NCBI GenBank assembly: GCA_045632305.1
Contig: JAZQWL010000010.1
Coordinates: forward strand, 62,001 to 126,000
DNA: 64,000 bases
Source of the DNA: SVTX01 sp045632305
GTDB lineage: Bacteria; Bacillota; Clostridia; Oscillospirales; CAG-272
Direction of reading: 5' to 3'
The position numbers and the translations under genes were made by a program. This document shows positions 33,158-41,882 of the stretch, in pieces. Within the stretch, counting starts at the first letter, position 1. Each line of letters starts with the position of its first letter. The notes under the pieces were generated by a model. The model saw only the letters and a list, made by a program, of their open reading frames with translations. It had not been told where the DNA came from and did not search any database.

Positions 33158-33718
33158 TTAATCGAGTTTATTGTTCTTTATAACGTTTTCAGCTATTCTG
33201 ACGAGGCGTTCCTTGAGCCAGAGGGGTTCGATGATTTTTGCGTCGGATTTAAGGGTTATAAATGCGCCGAGGAATTGCTCGATGTTGTGGAACTCACAAA
33301 CGTAGCGATTTCTTGTCTCTTTTGAGATGATAAAGCCCTTGAAGGAAAGTACGGAGAGCTTATCGGGGATCTCAACGGTTGCTGTATAGGGGATCTGCAT
33401 CTGTATGTACATGTTTTCCGCCGCCATTTCTGCGCCGATGATATTGTCGGCGAGCTCGGAGAGGGATTCGTCGTTGTCGGATGAAACCACGAAGGGAAGG
33501 GAATATTGCTCTGTGTAATAGAAGCCCTTGTGCTCCGCGCTGTATTCGATAGGCGCGCCGAGCTTGTTCTTGAGATAATCAACGTCTCTCTGCGCCTGGC
33601 GGTGAGAAATGTTGAATCTCTCGGAAAGACGCATAGCGTTGGGGTAGTACATATTTAATATCTTCTTGTGAAGCCACTGTATTCTTGTTCCTTGAGGTGT
33701 TCCCTGAGGTGTTCTCAT
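33158..33718 (-). CDS. HTH transcriptional regulator with WYL-type C-terminal part
   Basis: 186 residues. An N-terminal DeoR-like helix-turn-helix (about 22-55, LSERFNISHRQAQRDVDYL) is joined by about 60 residues to a C-terminal stretch (EPLWLKERLVRIAENVIKNN) like the extension that follows WYL domains. A full WYL core is not obvious, so it is a shortened member. It probably shares a transcript with the membrane gene 38 bp upstream. Target unknown. Confidence 0.68.
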   Translation of the reverse strand: MRTPQGTPQGTRIQWLHKKILNMYYPNAMRLSERFNISHRQAQRDVDYLKNKLGAPIEYSAEHKGFYYTEQYSLPFVVSSDNDESLSELADNIIGAEMAAENMYIQMQIPYTATVEIPDKLSVLSFKGFIISKETRNRYVCEFHNIEQFLGAFITLKSDAKIIEPLWLKERLVRIAENVIKNNKLD

Positions 33719-33756
33719 AACTTTTTTCTTCCTTTATATTATATATAGTGTTGAAA

Positions 33757-34518
33757 TCAGGATTCGAGGAGATTTGACGCGGAGCAGCTTGCCATGGCGG
33801 AGAACAGGATCGCGCTTGAAATGTTCAAAAGCGTAGGTGTCTGATTGTACATTATCTCAAACATTTTTGAAACTCCGGCGCAAAGTGTCAGAGTGGTGCA
33901 GATGCCCGATGCGGCGATTATTAATTTCTTTTTAGGGGCGGGCGTGTAAGCTCGAAGCTCTGTGACGTAATAAAGAGCGAACGTAGCGCATCCGAATTCG
34001 AACAGAAGCTTGTATGGGGAGTTGAGCGTCTGACTGTGGTCGAAATATGAGGCGGTTGCGATGAGTATCGGGGTTAAAACCGCGCATATACCCGTAAAAA
34101 TTTTCAAACTGTCACCGGCATTTCTTGAAAATGCTACGATGATAAAATGAGCAACCGATATAGCTGCGAAGACTATGAGAAGCGCGCACATGGGCACGGA
34201 GAGGTAGGCGGGTCTTTTTGTAAGCGCAAAGCTTACAAGGTAGAATAAGAATGCTACCGCCATGATGATTGCCATAACGCGTCTGTCTCCCTTGGCGTTT
34301 GCGCCATCTTTTTCACTGTGAGTGATGGCGGCTGCAATGGCAATTGCGATCGCGATAACTATCGAAGCGTAAAAAATATAGGTCAGAGGTGCTGCGCGGA
34401 AGTATCCGATATCTCTGTCGAAGCTATATCTGTACGCAACGGCGCAAAGGATCGCACATATCAATGCCCAGATGGGCAGGATAAATTTGAGCTTGTTGTG
34501 TATTTTGCATTTTGACAT
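33757..34518 (-). CDS. Membrane protein of unknown function
   Basis: 253 residues with about seven hydrophobic helices and no recognised motif. The start at 34518 has AAAGGA eight bases upstream; the in-frame ATG at 34548 lacks a ribosome site. It precedes the HTH regulator on the same strand, so the two may form a sensor/regulator pair, but nothing in the sequence proves it. Confidence 0.68.
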   Translation of the reverse strand: MSKCKIHNKLKFILPIWALICAILCAVAYRYSFDRDIGYFRAAPLTYIFYASIVIAIAIAIAAAITHSEKDGANAKGDRRVMAIIMAVAFLFYLVSFALTKRPAYLSVPMCALLIVFAAISVAHFIIVAFSRNAGDSLKIFTGICAVLTPILIATASYFDHSQTLNSPYKLLFEFGCATFALYYVTELRAYTPAPKKKLIIAASGICTTLTLCAGVSKMFEIMYNQTPTLLNISSAILFSAMASCSASNLLES

Positions 34519-34786
34519 AAAAGTCAATCCTTTTCTTGTTATCTTCATTATTATATATTATATTATACAATTGTGAATAAATATAAAACAAAATCAAAAA
34601 TATTGAGAAAATTACGGAAAATTTTGCATTTTCAACAAAATTGACTAACAACGTTTACGGGACGGGCGGGCTTTGGAGGTGAAAAACGCCACATTTGCGT
34701 TGAAAAAACGGTGTTTTTGTGCAAGATATACAAGAATATCGATTAAAAACACAGAAAAATTCTACAAATACGAGCTAACGTATGTA
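34519..34786. other. AT-rich intergenic DNA
   Basis: Contains TATAAT-like stretches that may serve the membrane gene on the minus strand, but no convincing -35. I see no gene, tRNA or repeat here. Confidence 0.5.
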
Positions 34787-34815
34787 TTGACAAACACCAA
34801 AAAATAGTGTATAAT
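34787..34815 (+). promoter_or_regulatory. Promoter of the S10-spc-alpha superoperon
   Basis: TTGACA (34787-34792), 17 bp and TATAAT (34810-34815). It is consensus in both hexamers, as expected for ribosomal genes. Confidence 0.9.
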
Positions 34816-34821
34816 AGTGGA

Positions 34822-35140
34822 GCTTGATATGCGTTGAAGCGAGAGGTTGCTTCACCCGGGACGCTGGGAGAAGGTAATTTTCGCAGAGTATGTCCGTATG
34901 AATCGGGCGACAAAGCCTTTCATACACACACCTTGCAACATGCGGCATAGTGGTGCATTGTGTTCTAACCTATCTTGTTATAACTATGGATTTTTGTTCG
35001 TTTATGCTGAAGCGTGCAAAGTCCGTATTTTAATGTTGAGGGAAAGAAACACACGGCACGGTGTACGAAAGAACGCCACTTTTACAGCACACGCAAAGCT
35101 TCATTTATTATATACGCGTGTGTGAAGATTTGAAAGGAGG
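34822..35140 (+). ncRNA. Long structured 5' leader of the S10 operon (candidate autoregulatory RNA)
   Basis: About 330 nt between the promoter and rpsJ with no gene. It has several possible stems, including GAAGC/GCTTC with an 8-nt loop near 34835, and two mutually exclusive pairings close to the Shine-Dalgarno (ACACGC 35089-35094 with GCGTGT 35116-35121, or CTTCA 35099-35103 with TGAAG 35123-35127). Long leaders here in other bacteria let a ribosomal protein (L4 in E. coli) repress its operon. The call of structure is by eye. Confidence 0.5.
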
Positions 35141-35148
35141 CACAACTT

Positions 35149-35460
35149 ATGGCAGTTAAGGAGAAGATCAGAGTTCGTCTTAAGAGCTACGACCACACTC
35201 TCATCGACACAGCAGCAGAAAAGATCGTTACCGTTGTTAAGGCAAATGGTTCCGAGGTATCCGGTCCTATTCCGCTTCCTACCGAGAGAGAAATCGTTAC
35301 TATTCTTCGTGCAGTTCACAAGTACAAGGACAGCAGAGAACAGTTTGAAATGAGAACTCATAAGAGACTCATCGACATCATTAAGCCCAATCAGAAAACG
35401 ATTGACGCGCTTATGAACGTTGAACTTCCCGCAGGTGTTGAAATCGAGGTTAAGCTCTGA
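35149..35460 (+). CDS. rpsJ: Ribosomal protein S10
   Basis: 103 residues; a 30S head protein that also acts in antitermination as NusE. It has the family core with LPTEREIVTILRAVHKYKDSREQFEMRTHKR. First gene of the superoperon, with AAAGGAGG 9 bp before the ATG. Confidence 0.98.
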   Translation: MAVKEKIRVRLKSYDHTLIDTAAEKIVTVVKANGSEVSGPIPLPTEREIVTILRAVHKYKDSREQFEMRTHKRLIDIIKPNQKTIDALMNVELPAGVEIEVKL

Positions 35461-35524
35461 TAGAACACCGCAAGCAAAGATAACAGCCGGTGGGACAAGC
35501 CCATGACGGTAACTTTGTAAATCA

Positions 35525-35550
35525 TGTTGAACGGAGAATTCCGTATCAAC
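35525..35550 (+). other. Hairpin in the rpsJ-rplC gap
   Basis: GTTGA-ACGGA and TCCGT-A-TCAAC form a stem around GAAT, with no T-run after it. The gap is unusually long (117 bp) for this operon; the stem could protect or tune the mRNA. Confidence 0.4.
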
Positions 35551-35577
35551 CAATAATTTACAGGAGGAAAAGAAAAA

Positions 35578-36207
35578 ATGAAAAAGGGTATTATCGGTAA
35601 GAAGATCGGTATGACTCAGATCTTCGATGAAAAGGGTAACGTAATCCCTGTAACACTCATCGAAGCAGGTCCCTGTGTAGTAGCACAGAAGAAGACCACC
35701 GAAAACGACGGTTATGACGCCGTTCAGCTCGGTTTCGTTGATGCAAAGGAAAAGCACATCACAAAAGCTGAAAAAGGTCATTTCGAAAAGGCAGGCGTTT
35801 CTTTCAAGAGACACCTCAAGGAATTCCGTCTTGATGACTGCTCCGCGTATAACGTTGGTGACGTTATAACAGCCGATACCTTCGCTGCAGGCGAAAAGGT
35901 CGACATCACAGGTTTAACAAAGGGCCGCGGATATACAGGTTGCGTTAAGAGATGGGGTCATCACATTCTCCGTATGACACACGGTACAGGTCCTATTCAC
36001 CGTCAGCCCGGTTCTATGGGTACAATCGACCCTGCACACATCTTCAAGAACAAGAAGATGCCCGGTCAGTACGGTAACGAACAGGTTACAATTTTGAACC
36101 TTAAGGTTGTAAAGATCGACAGCGAAAAGAACCTCATCGCAGTTAAGGGTGCTATCCCCGGTGCGAAGAACGGTATCGTATTCGTTCGCGATTCTATTAA
36201 AGCATAA
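35578..36207 (+). CDS. rplC: Ribosomal protein L3
   Basis: 209 residues; an early-assembling 50S protein reaching toward the peptidyl-transferase centre. It begins MKKGIIGKKIGMTQIF and keeps the central loop around HGTGPIHRQPGSMG. Follows rpsJ after 117 bp. Confidence 0.98.
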   Translation: MKKGIIGKKIGMTQIFDEKGNVIPVTLIEAGPCVVAQKKTTENDGYDAVQLGFVDAKEKHITKAEKGHFEKAGVSFKRHLKEFRLDDCSAYNVGDVITADTFAAGEKVDITGLTKGRGYTGCVKRWGHHILRMTHGTGPIHRQPGSMGTIDPAHIFKNKKMPGQYGNEQVTILNLKVVKIDSEKNLIAVKGAIPGAKNGIVFVRDSIKA

Positions 36208-36226
36208 TGGAAGGAGGAATTGAATA

Positions 36227-36853
36227 ATGGCTACAGTTAAAGTTTACAATATGGCCGGCGCAGAAGTTGGCACTATGGAACTCTCCAATGTTCTTTTTGG
36301 AGCAGAAAAGGTTAATGAAGCAGTCCTCCACGCAGCGGTTAGAGCATACTTGCTCAACCAGAGACAGGGTACACAGTCCACTCTTACTCGTTCCGAAGTA
36401 TCCGGTGGCGGTAAGAAGCCCTGGAGACAGAAGGGTACAGGTAGAGCTCGTCAGGGTTCAACACGTTCTCCTCAGTGGACACACGGTGGTATCGCTCTCG
36501 GTCCTAAGCCCAGAAGCTACCGCACAGGTATGAACAAGAAGACAAAGAAGCTTGCTCTTATCTCCGCTCTTACAGATAAGGTTAACAACGGTAAGCTCAT
36601 CGTTGTTGATGACATCAAGCTCGACACATACGCAACAAAGGTTATGGTTGCTATGTTCAAGGCGCTCAACATCACAAAGAAGCCCCTCGTTGTTCTTCCT
36701 ACAGTTGACAACTTCGTAGTTAAGAGCTGCGCTAACATTCCTGGCGCAAAGACATGCCTCTACAACACAATCAACGTTTATGACATTATCAATGCAGACA
36801 CAATGGTTGTTACCGTAGCAGCAGTTAAGATGCTTGAGGAGGTATATGCATAA
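36227..36853 (+). CDS. rplD: Ribosomal protein L4
   Basis: 208 residues; lines the exit tunnel through its extended loop, seen as KKPWRQKGTGRARQGSTRSPQW at about 62-83. In E. coli L4 represses this operon, so it is the first candidate ligand for the leader ahead of rpsJ. Its stop overlaps the rplW start by one base. Confidence 0.98.
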   Translation: MATVKVYNMAGAEVGTMELSNVLFGAEKVNEAVLHAAVRAYLLNQRQGTQSTLTRSEVSGGGKKPWRQKGTGRARQGSTRSPQWTHGGIALGPKPRSYRTGMNKKTKKLALISALTDKVNNGKLIVVDDIKLDTYATKVMVAMFKALNITKKPLVVLPTVDNFVVKSCANIPGAKTCLYNTINVYDIINADTMVVTVAAVKMLEEVYA

Positions 36854-37149
36854 TGAGAATGCTTGAAGATGTTATTATTAAGCCCGTTATTTCCGAAGCA
36901 AGCATGGACTTGATCGGTCAGAACAAGTACGTATTCAAGGTAGCTAAGGATGCAGACAAGTTCGAGATCGCAGCAGCGGTTGAGAAGATGTTCCCCGGCA
37001 CAGTAGTTGAATCCGTATACACAATCAACATGAAGAGAAAGCCTAAGAGATACGGTGTACACTTCGGTTATACATCCGCATGGAAGAAGGCAATCGTTAC
37101 ACTTACTAAGGACTCTAAGACAATCGAGTTCTTCGAAGGCATGAACTAA
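36853..37149 (+). CDS. rplW: Ribosomal protein L23
   Basis: 98 residues; sits at the tunnel exit and docks trigger factor and SRP. The core VIIKPVISEASM near the start and the PKRYGVHFGYTSAWKKA segment are typical. The ATG at 36853 overlaps the rplD stop (TAATG); an ATG two codons later is also possible. Confidence 0.97.
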   Translation: MRMLEDVIIKPVISEASMDLIGQNKYVFKVAKDADKFEIAAAVEKMFPGTVVESVYTINMKRKPKRYGVHFGYTSAWKKAIVTLTKDSKTIEFFEGMN

Positions 37150-37166
37150 TAGGGAGGTCGAAGAAA

Positions 37167-38003
37167 ATGGCTACAATTAAGTATAATCCTACGACACCCG
37201 CAAGAAGACACATGTCTGTTACTGATTACAAGCAGGTAATCACAAAGGATACTCCTGAAAAGAGTCTCGTTGTAACAAAGAAGAAGCATGCGGGTAGAAA
37301 CAGCTACGGACGCATCACAGTTCGTCACAGAGGTGGCGGAAACAAGGTTAAGTACAGAATTATCGACTTCAAGCGTTTGAGCTTGGCTCCCGCTACAGTA
37401 GTTGCAATCGAGTACGACCCTAACAGAACAGCGTTCATTGCTCTCCTCGAGAATGCAGAAGGCGTTAAGAGCTATATCGTAGCTCCCGAAGGCCTCAAGG
37501 TTGGTGACGTAGTTCACACAGGCGCAGATGCAGACATCAAGCCCGGTAACTGCCTCCCCATCGCAAACATTCCCGTTGGTACATTCATCAACAATATCGA
37601 AATTTATCCCGGTAAGGGCGCTCAGCTCGTAAGAAGTGCCGGTGTTGCTGCACAGCTTATCTCTAAGGAAGCTAACGGCATGGCACAGGTAAGACTTCCC
37701 TCCGGTGAAGTTCGTTTCATCAGACTTGACTGCAAGGCAGTTATCGGTCAGGTGGGCAATATCGACCACGACACAGTTAAGGTTGGTAAGGCCGGTAAGA
37801 CAAGACACAAGGGCATTCGTCCTACAGTACGTGGTTCCGTAATGAACCCCTGCGATCACCCCCACGGTGGTGGTGAAGGTAGATCTCCCATCGGTCATCC
37901 CAATCCTATGACTCCTTGGGGTAAGCCCGCTCTCGGTCTTAAGACAAGAAACAAGAAGGCACGCACAAACAAGTTTATTGTTAAGCGTAGAAATGCTAAG
38001 TAA
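37167..38003 (+). CDS. rplB: Ribosomal protein L2
   Basis: 278 residues, full length. The C-terminal NPCDHPHGGGEGRSPIGHP stretch carries the conserved His near the peptidyl-transferase centre. An AGGGAGG Shine-Dalgarno precedes the ATG. Confidence 0.98.
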   Translation: MATIKYNPTTPARRHMSVTDYKQVITKDTPEKSLVVTKKKHAGRNSYGRITVRHRGGGNKVKYRIIDFKRLSLAPATVVAIEYDPNRTAFIALLENAEGVKSYIVAPEGLKVGDVVHTGADADIKPGNCLPIANIPVGTFINNIEIYPGKGAQLVRSAGVAAQLISKEANGMAQVRLPSGEVRFIRLDCKAVIGQVGNIDHDTVKVGKAGKTRHKGIRPTVRGSVMNPCDHPHGGGEGRSPIGHPNPMTPWGKPALGLKTRNKKARTNKFIVKRRNAK

Positions 38004-38016
38004 GGAGGGAATATAA

Positions 38017-38298
38017 ATGAGCAGAAGTTTAAAGAAGGCGCTTTTTGTAGAAGAAAAGCTCTACACAAGAGTTTGCGCTATGAACGAAAAGAACGAGAAG
38101 AAAGTTCTCAAGACATGGTCTCGTGCATCTACAATATTCCCTGAATTTGTAGGTCACACAATCGCAGTTTACGACGGAAGAAAGCACATTCCGGTTTACG
38201 TAACTGAAGATATGATCGGCCACAAGCTTGGTGAGTTTGCACCCACAAGAACATTCAAGGGTCATGCGGGCTCCAAGACATCCAACAACGGTAAGTAA
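38017..38298 (+). CDS. rpsS: Ribosomal protein S19
   Basis: 93 residues; 30S head protein contacting S13 and the 50S. It begins MSRSLKKALFVEEKL and has the conserved FVGHTIAVYDGRKHIPV and GHKLGEFAPTR stretches. Confidence 0.98.
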   Translation: MSRSLKKALFVEEKLYTRVCAMNEKNEKKVLKTWSRASTIFPEFVGHTIAVYDGRKHIPVYVTEDMIGHKLGEFAPTRTFKGHAGSKTSNNGK

Positions 38299-38319
38299 TA
38301 CGAAGGGAGATAATTGATA

Positions 38320-38655
38320 ATGGAAGCAAGAGCATATCTTAAGTATGCGAGAATTTCCCCTCGTAAGGTAAAGATCGTTCTCGACCTCATCAGAGGTAAG
38401 GACGCAGGTATGGCAATGGCAATCCTTAAGAACACAAACAAGGGTGCGTCTGAATACCTTATCAAATTGTTGGGAAGTGCAATCGCAAACGCAGAACACA
38501 ACTTTAACATGGATTCTTCCAAGCTCTACGTATCCGAGTGTTTCGTAACTCCCGGTCCTACGCTCAAGAGAATTATGCCCAGAGCGAAGGGTAGCGCAGA
38601 CAGAATCCTTAAGAGAACAAGCCACGTAACAATCGTGGTAAAAGAAAGAATCTGA
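38320..38655 (+). CDS. rplV: Ribosomal protein L22
   Basis: 111 residues; forms part of the exit tunnel through its beta-hairpin (TPGPTLKRIMPRAKGSADRI). The ATG at 38320 is preferred over an in-frame TTG two codons earlier; a GAAGGGA ribosome site lies 11 bp upstream. Confidence 0.97.
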   Translation: MEARAYLKYARISPRKVKIVLDLIRGKDAGMAMAILKNTNKGASEYLIKLLGSAIANAEHNFNMDSSKLYVSECFVTPGPTLKRIMPRAKGSADRILKRTSHVTIVVKERI

Positions 38656-38671
38656 GAGAGGAGCAAGAGTA

Positions 38672-39460
38672 ATGGGTCAGAAGGTTAATCCCCACGGTCT
38701 TAGAGTGGGCGTTATAAAGAACTGGGATTCAAGATGGTTCGCTAAGGACGAAGTTTTCGGCGACACTCTTGTATCCGACTACAATATCAGAAAGTATTTG
38801 AAGAATGAGCTCAAGGATGCTGGTATCCCCAAGATCGAAATCGAAAGAGACAGCAGAAGAGTTAGAGTATTCATTCACTGCGCAAAGCCCGGTATGGTTA
38901 TCGGTAAGGGCGGCGTAGAAATCGAAAAGTACAAGGCACAGCTTGAAAAGATGGTTAAGATGCCTGTTTCCCTCAACGTTGTTGAGGTTAGACAGCCCGA
39001 CCTCAATGCACAGCTCGTAGCAGAGAACATCTGCGCACAGCTCGAAAAGAGAGTTTCTTTCCGTCGTGCAATGAAGATGGCTATCAGAAACACAATGCGT
39101 CTTGGCGCAAAGGGTATTAAGATTTGCTGCAGCGGTCGTCTCGGCGGCGCAGAAATCGCAAGAAGCGAAACATACCACGAAGGTACAATCCCGCTTCAGA
39201 CACTCAGAGCTGACATTGAGTACGGCTTCGCAGAGGCAGACACAACATACGGTAAGATCGGTGTTAAGACATGGATCTACCGCGGTGAGGTTCTCAACGA
39301 AGTAAACCGTCCTGCACGTAACGGTGAGCGCCGCGATAACCGCAGAGGTAACGGCGAGCGTCGTGACAACAACCGCAGAGGTGGTAACAACAACCGTCAG
39401 GGTCGTGAAAACAGAGCTCCCAGAGCTGAAAGAACACAGAGAGACGGAGGTGCTAAATAA
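38672..39460 (+). CDS. rpsC: Ribosomal protein S3 with long basic tail
   Basis: 262 residues; 30S entry-channel protein with mRNA helicase function. The KH domain GMVIGKGGVEIEK is near residue 73. The conserved fold ends near 212, and a 50-residue tail rich in Arg, Asn and Gly (NGERRDNRRGN...) follows. Such tails are variable in the family. It overlaps rplP by one base. Confidence 0.98.
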   Translation: MGQKVNPHGLRVGVIKNWDSRWFAKDEVFGDTLVSDYNIRKYLKNELKDAGIPKIEIERDSRRVRVFIHCAKPGMVIGKGGVEIEKYKAQLEKMVKMPVSLNVVEVRQPDLNAQLVAENICAQLEKRVSFRRAMKMAIRNTMRLGAKGIKICCSGRLGGAEIARSETYHEGTIPLQTLRADIEYGFAEADTTYGKIGVKTWIYRGEVLNEVNRPARNGERRDNRRGNGERRDNNRRGGNNNRQGRENRAPRAERTQRDGGAK

Positions 39461-39882
39461 TGTTAATGCCTAAGAGAGTAAAGTTCCGTCGCGTACAGCG
39501 CGGAAGACTTAAGGGTAAGGCAATGAGAGGCAACACCATTACAAATGGTCAGTTCGGTCTCGTAGCACTTGAACCCGCTTGGATTACAAGCAATCAGATC
39601 GAAGCAGCCCGTATCGCTATGACACGTTACATCAAGCGTGGCGGTACGGTTTGGATCAAGATATTCCCCGACAAGCCCATCACAGAAAAGGCCGCTGAAA
39701 CTCGAATGGGTTCCGGTAAGGGTTCACGCGAATACTGGGTAGCTGTTGTTAAGCCCGGTCGTGTAATGTTTGAAATGAACGGCGTTTCTGAGGAAGTTGC
39801 TCGTGAAGCTATGCGTCTTGCTAGCCACAAGCTTCCTATCAAGACAAAGTTCATGGTAAGAGAAGAAAGTAAGGAGGCATAA
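39460..39882 (+). CDS. rplP: Ribosomal protein L16
   Basis: 140 residues; late-assembling 50S protein at the A-site side. It begins MLMPKRVKFRRVQRGRLKG and contains the MGSGKGS loop. TAATG overlap with rpsC. Confidence 0.98.
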   Translation: MLMPKRVKFRRVQRGRLKGKAMRGNTITNGQFGLVALEPAWITSNQIEAARIAMTRYIKRGGTVWIKIFPDKPITEKAAETRMGSGKGSREYWVAVVKPGRVMFEMNGVSEEVAREAMRLASHKLPIKTKFMVREESKEA

Positions 39883-39886
39883 GCTC

Positions 39887-40075
39887 GTGAAGGTTACAGA
39901 TATCAGAAATATGACAGCTGAAGAACTCAACGCTAAGCTCGCTGAGCTTAAGAAAGAGCTTTTCAACCTCCGTTTCCAGCACGCAGTAAATCAGCTCGAA
40001 AATCCTCACAAGATCACAGAGGTTAAGAGAGACATTGCTCGCGTAATGACAGTTCTTAACGAGAAGAACGCATAA
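39887..40075 (+). CDS. rpmC: Ribosomal protein L29
   Basis: 62 residues; two-helix 50S protein next to L23. The core is LFNLRFQHAVNQLENPHKI. The start codon is GTG, with AAGGAGG upstream, four bases after the rplP stop. Confidence 0.96.
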   Translation: MKVTDIRNMTAEELNAKLAELKKELFNLRFQHAVNQLENPHKITEVKRDIARVMTVLNEKNA

Positions 40076-40087
40076 GGAGGGACAGTC

Positions 40088-40351
40088 ATGACAGAACAGA
40101 GAGATACACTCAGAAAAGTAAGAGTTGGCATGGTTGTCAGCGACAAGATGGACAAGACAGTTGTAATCGCTATCGAAGACAACGTTAAGCATCCCGTTTA
40201 CGGTAAGATCATCAAGCACACTCTTAAAGTTCACGCTCACGATGAGAACAATGAATGTGGCATCGGTGACACAGTAAAGATTATGGAAACAAGACCTCTT
40301 TCCAAGACAAAGAGATGGAGAGTTGTTGAAGTAATCGAAAAGGCAAAGTAA
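40088..40351 (+). CDS. rpsQ: Ribosomal protein S17
   Basis: 87 residues; OB-fold primary 16S-binding protein with RKVRVGMVVSDKMDKTVVIAIE and the C-terminal ETRPLSKTKRWRVVEV. Follows rpmC by 12 bp. Confidence 0.97.
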   Translation: MTEQRDTLRKVRVGMVVSDKMDKTVVIAIEDNVKHPVYGKIIKHTLKVHAHDENNECGIGDTVKIMETRPLSKTKRWRVVEVIEKAK

Positions 40352-40428
40352 TTTGTCTTAAAAATAAGAAATAAGAATTCGAATAGTAGGTACGTCGAAG
40401 CGTACTCGAAACAGTAGGAGGAAAAAAC

Positions 40429-40797
40429 ATGATTCAGCAGCAGTCAAGAATGAAAGTTGCCGACAATACCGGTGCTAAGGAATTGATGTGCATTCGTGTT
40501 CTCGGTGGTACAGGCCGCAGATACGGAAACATCGGTGATATCGTGGTTTGCTCTGTAAAGAAGGCAATCCCCGGCGGTATGGTTAAGAAGGGCGACGTTG
40601 TTAAAGCTGTAATCGTAAGAAGCGCACACGGTGCAAAGCGTGCAGACGGTTCTTACATCAAGTTCGATGAGAACGCAGCAGTAATTATTAGAGAAGATAA
40701 GACACCCAGAGGAACACGTATTTTTGGTCCTGTGGCAAGAGAGCTCAGAGAAAAGGACTTCCTTAAGATCCTTTCCCTCGCTCCCGAAGTACTTTAA
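40429..40797 (+). CDS. rplN: Ribosomal protein L14
   Basis: 122 residues, the most constant length in the family; 50S protein in contact with the 30S. It begins MIQQQSRMKVADNTGAKE. A 77-bp gap before it holds a small GTACG/CGTAC hairpin. Confidence 0.98.
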   Translation: MIQQQSRMKVADNTGAKELMCIRVLGGTGRRYGNIGDIVVCSVKKAIPGGMVKKGDVVKAVIVRSAHGAKRADGSYIKFDENAAVIIREDKTPRGTRIFGPVARELREKDFLKILSLAPEVL

Positions 40798-40813
40798 TTG
40801 GAGGTAACGAAAA

Positions 40814-41128
40814 ATGGCACAGCTTCATATTAAGACAGGCGATACCGTTGTAGTTCTCTCCGGTAGCTCCAAGGGCGTAAAGGGCGAAGTACTCGCTGTA
40901 TCCCCCAAGGAAGGAAAAGTAATCGTTAAGGGCGCTAACATGATCAAGAAGCACGTTAAGGCACGCCGTCAGGGCGACGTTTCCGGCATCATCGATGCTG
41001 AAGGCGCTATGTATGCTTCTAAGGTTGCTCTTTTCTGCCCCAAGTGCAACAAGGGCGTTAGAACACATGTCGTTGTAGATGGCGACAAGAAGATCCGTAC
41101 ATGCAAGTGCGGTCACAAGTTTGACTAA
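40814..41128 (+). CDS. rplX: Ribosomal protein L24
   Basis: 104 residues; KOW domain that starts 50S assembly. The C-terminus keeps a CPKC...CKCGH pair pattern of a zinc ribbon, found in many Firmicutes L24 proteins. Confidence 0.97.
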   Translation: MAQLHIKTGDTVVVLSGSSKGVKGEVLAVSPKEGKVIVKGANMIKKHVKARRQGDVSGIIDAEGAMYASKVALFCPKCNKGVRTHVVVDGDKKIRTCKCGHKFD

Positions 41129-41142
41129 GGAGGGAAATGACA

Positions 41143-41682
41143 ATGGCAAGACTTAATACAATGTATAAGGCCGAGGTTGCTCCCGCCCTTATGAAGAAGT
41201 ACGCTTACAAGAGCGTAATGCAGATCCCCAAGTTCGATAAGATCGTTATCAACATTGGCGCAGGTGATGCAAAGGATAACTCCAAGGTAATTGATTCTAT
41301 CATCAAGGACCTTACAACAATTTCCGGTCAGAAGGCAGTTCCCACATACGCTAAGAAGTCCGTTGCGAACTTCAAGCTTCGTGAAGGAATGAAGATCGGC
41401 GCGAAGGTAACACTCCGCGGTGAAAAGATGTACGAATTCATGGACAGACTCTTCAACTTTGCTCTTCCCAGAGTTCGTGACTTCAAGGGTATCAATCCCA
41501 ACGCTTTCGATGGTCGCGGTAACTACTCCCTCGGTCTCAAGGAACAGCTTATTTTCCCTGAAATCGAATACGATAAGGTAGACAAGATTCGCGGTATGGA
41601 TATCTGCTTTGTAACAACAGCGCAGACAGACGACGAAGCAAGAGAGCTCCTCACACTTATGGGCGCTCCCTTCGCTAAATAA
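41143..41682 (+). CDS. rplE: Ribosomal protein L5
   Basis: 179 residues; 5S rRNA-binding protein. It contains GLKEQLIFPEIEYDKVDKIRGMDI. The start at 41143 gives a normal nine-base distance to AAGGAGGG; the ATG at 41137 is only three bases away from it. Confidence 0.97.
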   Translation: MARLNTMYKAEVAPALMKKYAYKSVMQIPKFDKIVINIGAGDAKDNSKVIDSIIKDLTTISGQKAVPTYAKKSVANFKLREGMKIGAKVTLRGEKMYEFMDRLFNFALPRVRDFKGINPNAFDGRGNYSLGLKEQLIFPEIEYDKVDKIRGMDICFVTTAQTDDEARELLTLMGAPFAK

Positions 41683-41696
41683 TCGGAGGTAGAGAA

Positions 41697-41882
41697 ATGG
41701 CTAAGACAGCGATGATACTCAAGCAGCAGAAGCCCCAGAAGTACTCCACAAGAGAGTACAACAGATGCAAGATCTGCGGTCGTCCCCACTCTTACATGCG
41801 TAAGTATGGTATCTGCCGTATTTGCTTCAGAAACCTTGCATACAAGGGCGAAATTCCCGGCGTAAAGAAAGCAAGCTGGTAA
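41697..41882 (+). CDS. rpsN: Ribosomal protein S14, zinc type
   Basis: 61 residues, the short zinc-binding form (type Z) with CKIC...CRIC at about 24-43 and the ending EIPGVKKASW. The zinc-free longer paralogue is not seen in this window. It is followed by a 211-bp gap before rpsH. Confidence 0.98.
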   Translation: MAKTAMILKQQKPQKYSTREYNRCKICGRPHSYMRKYGICRICFRNLAYKGEIPGVKKASW

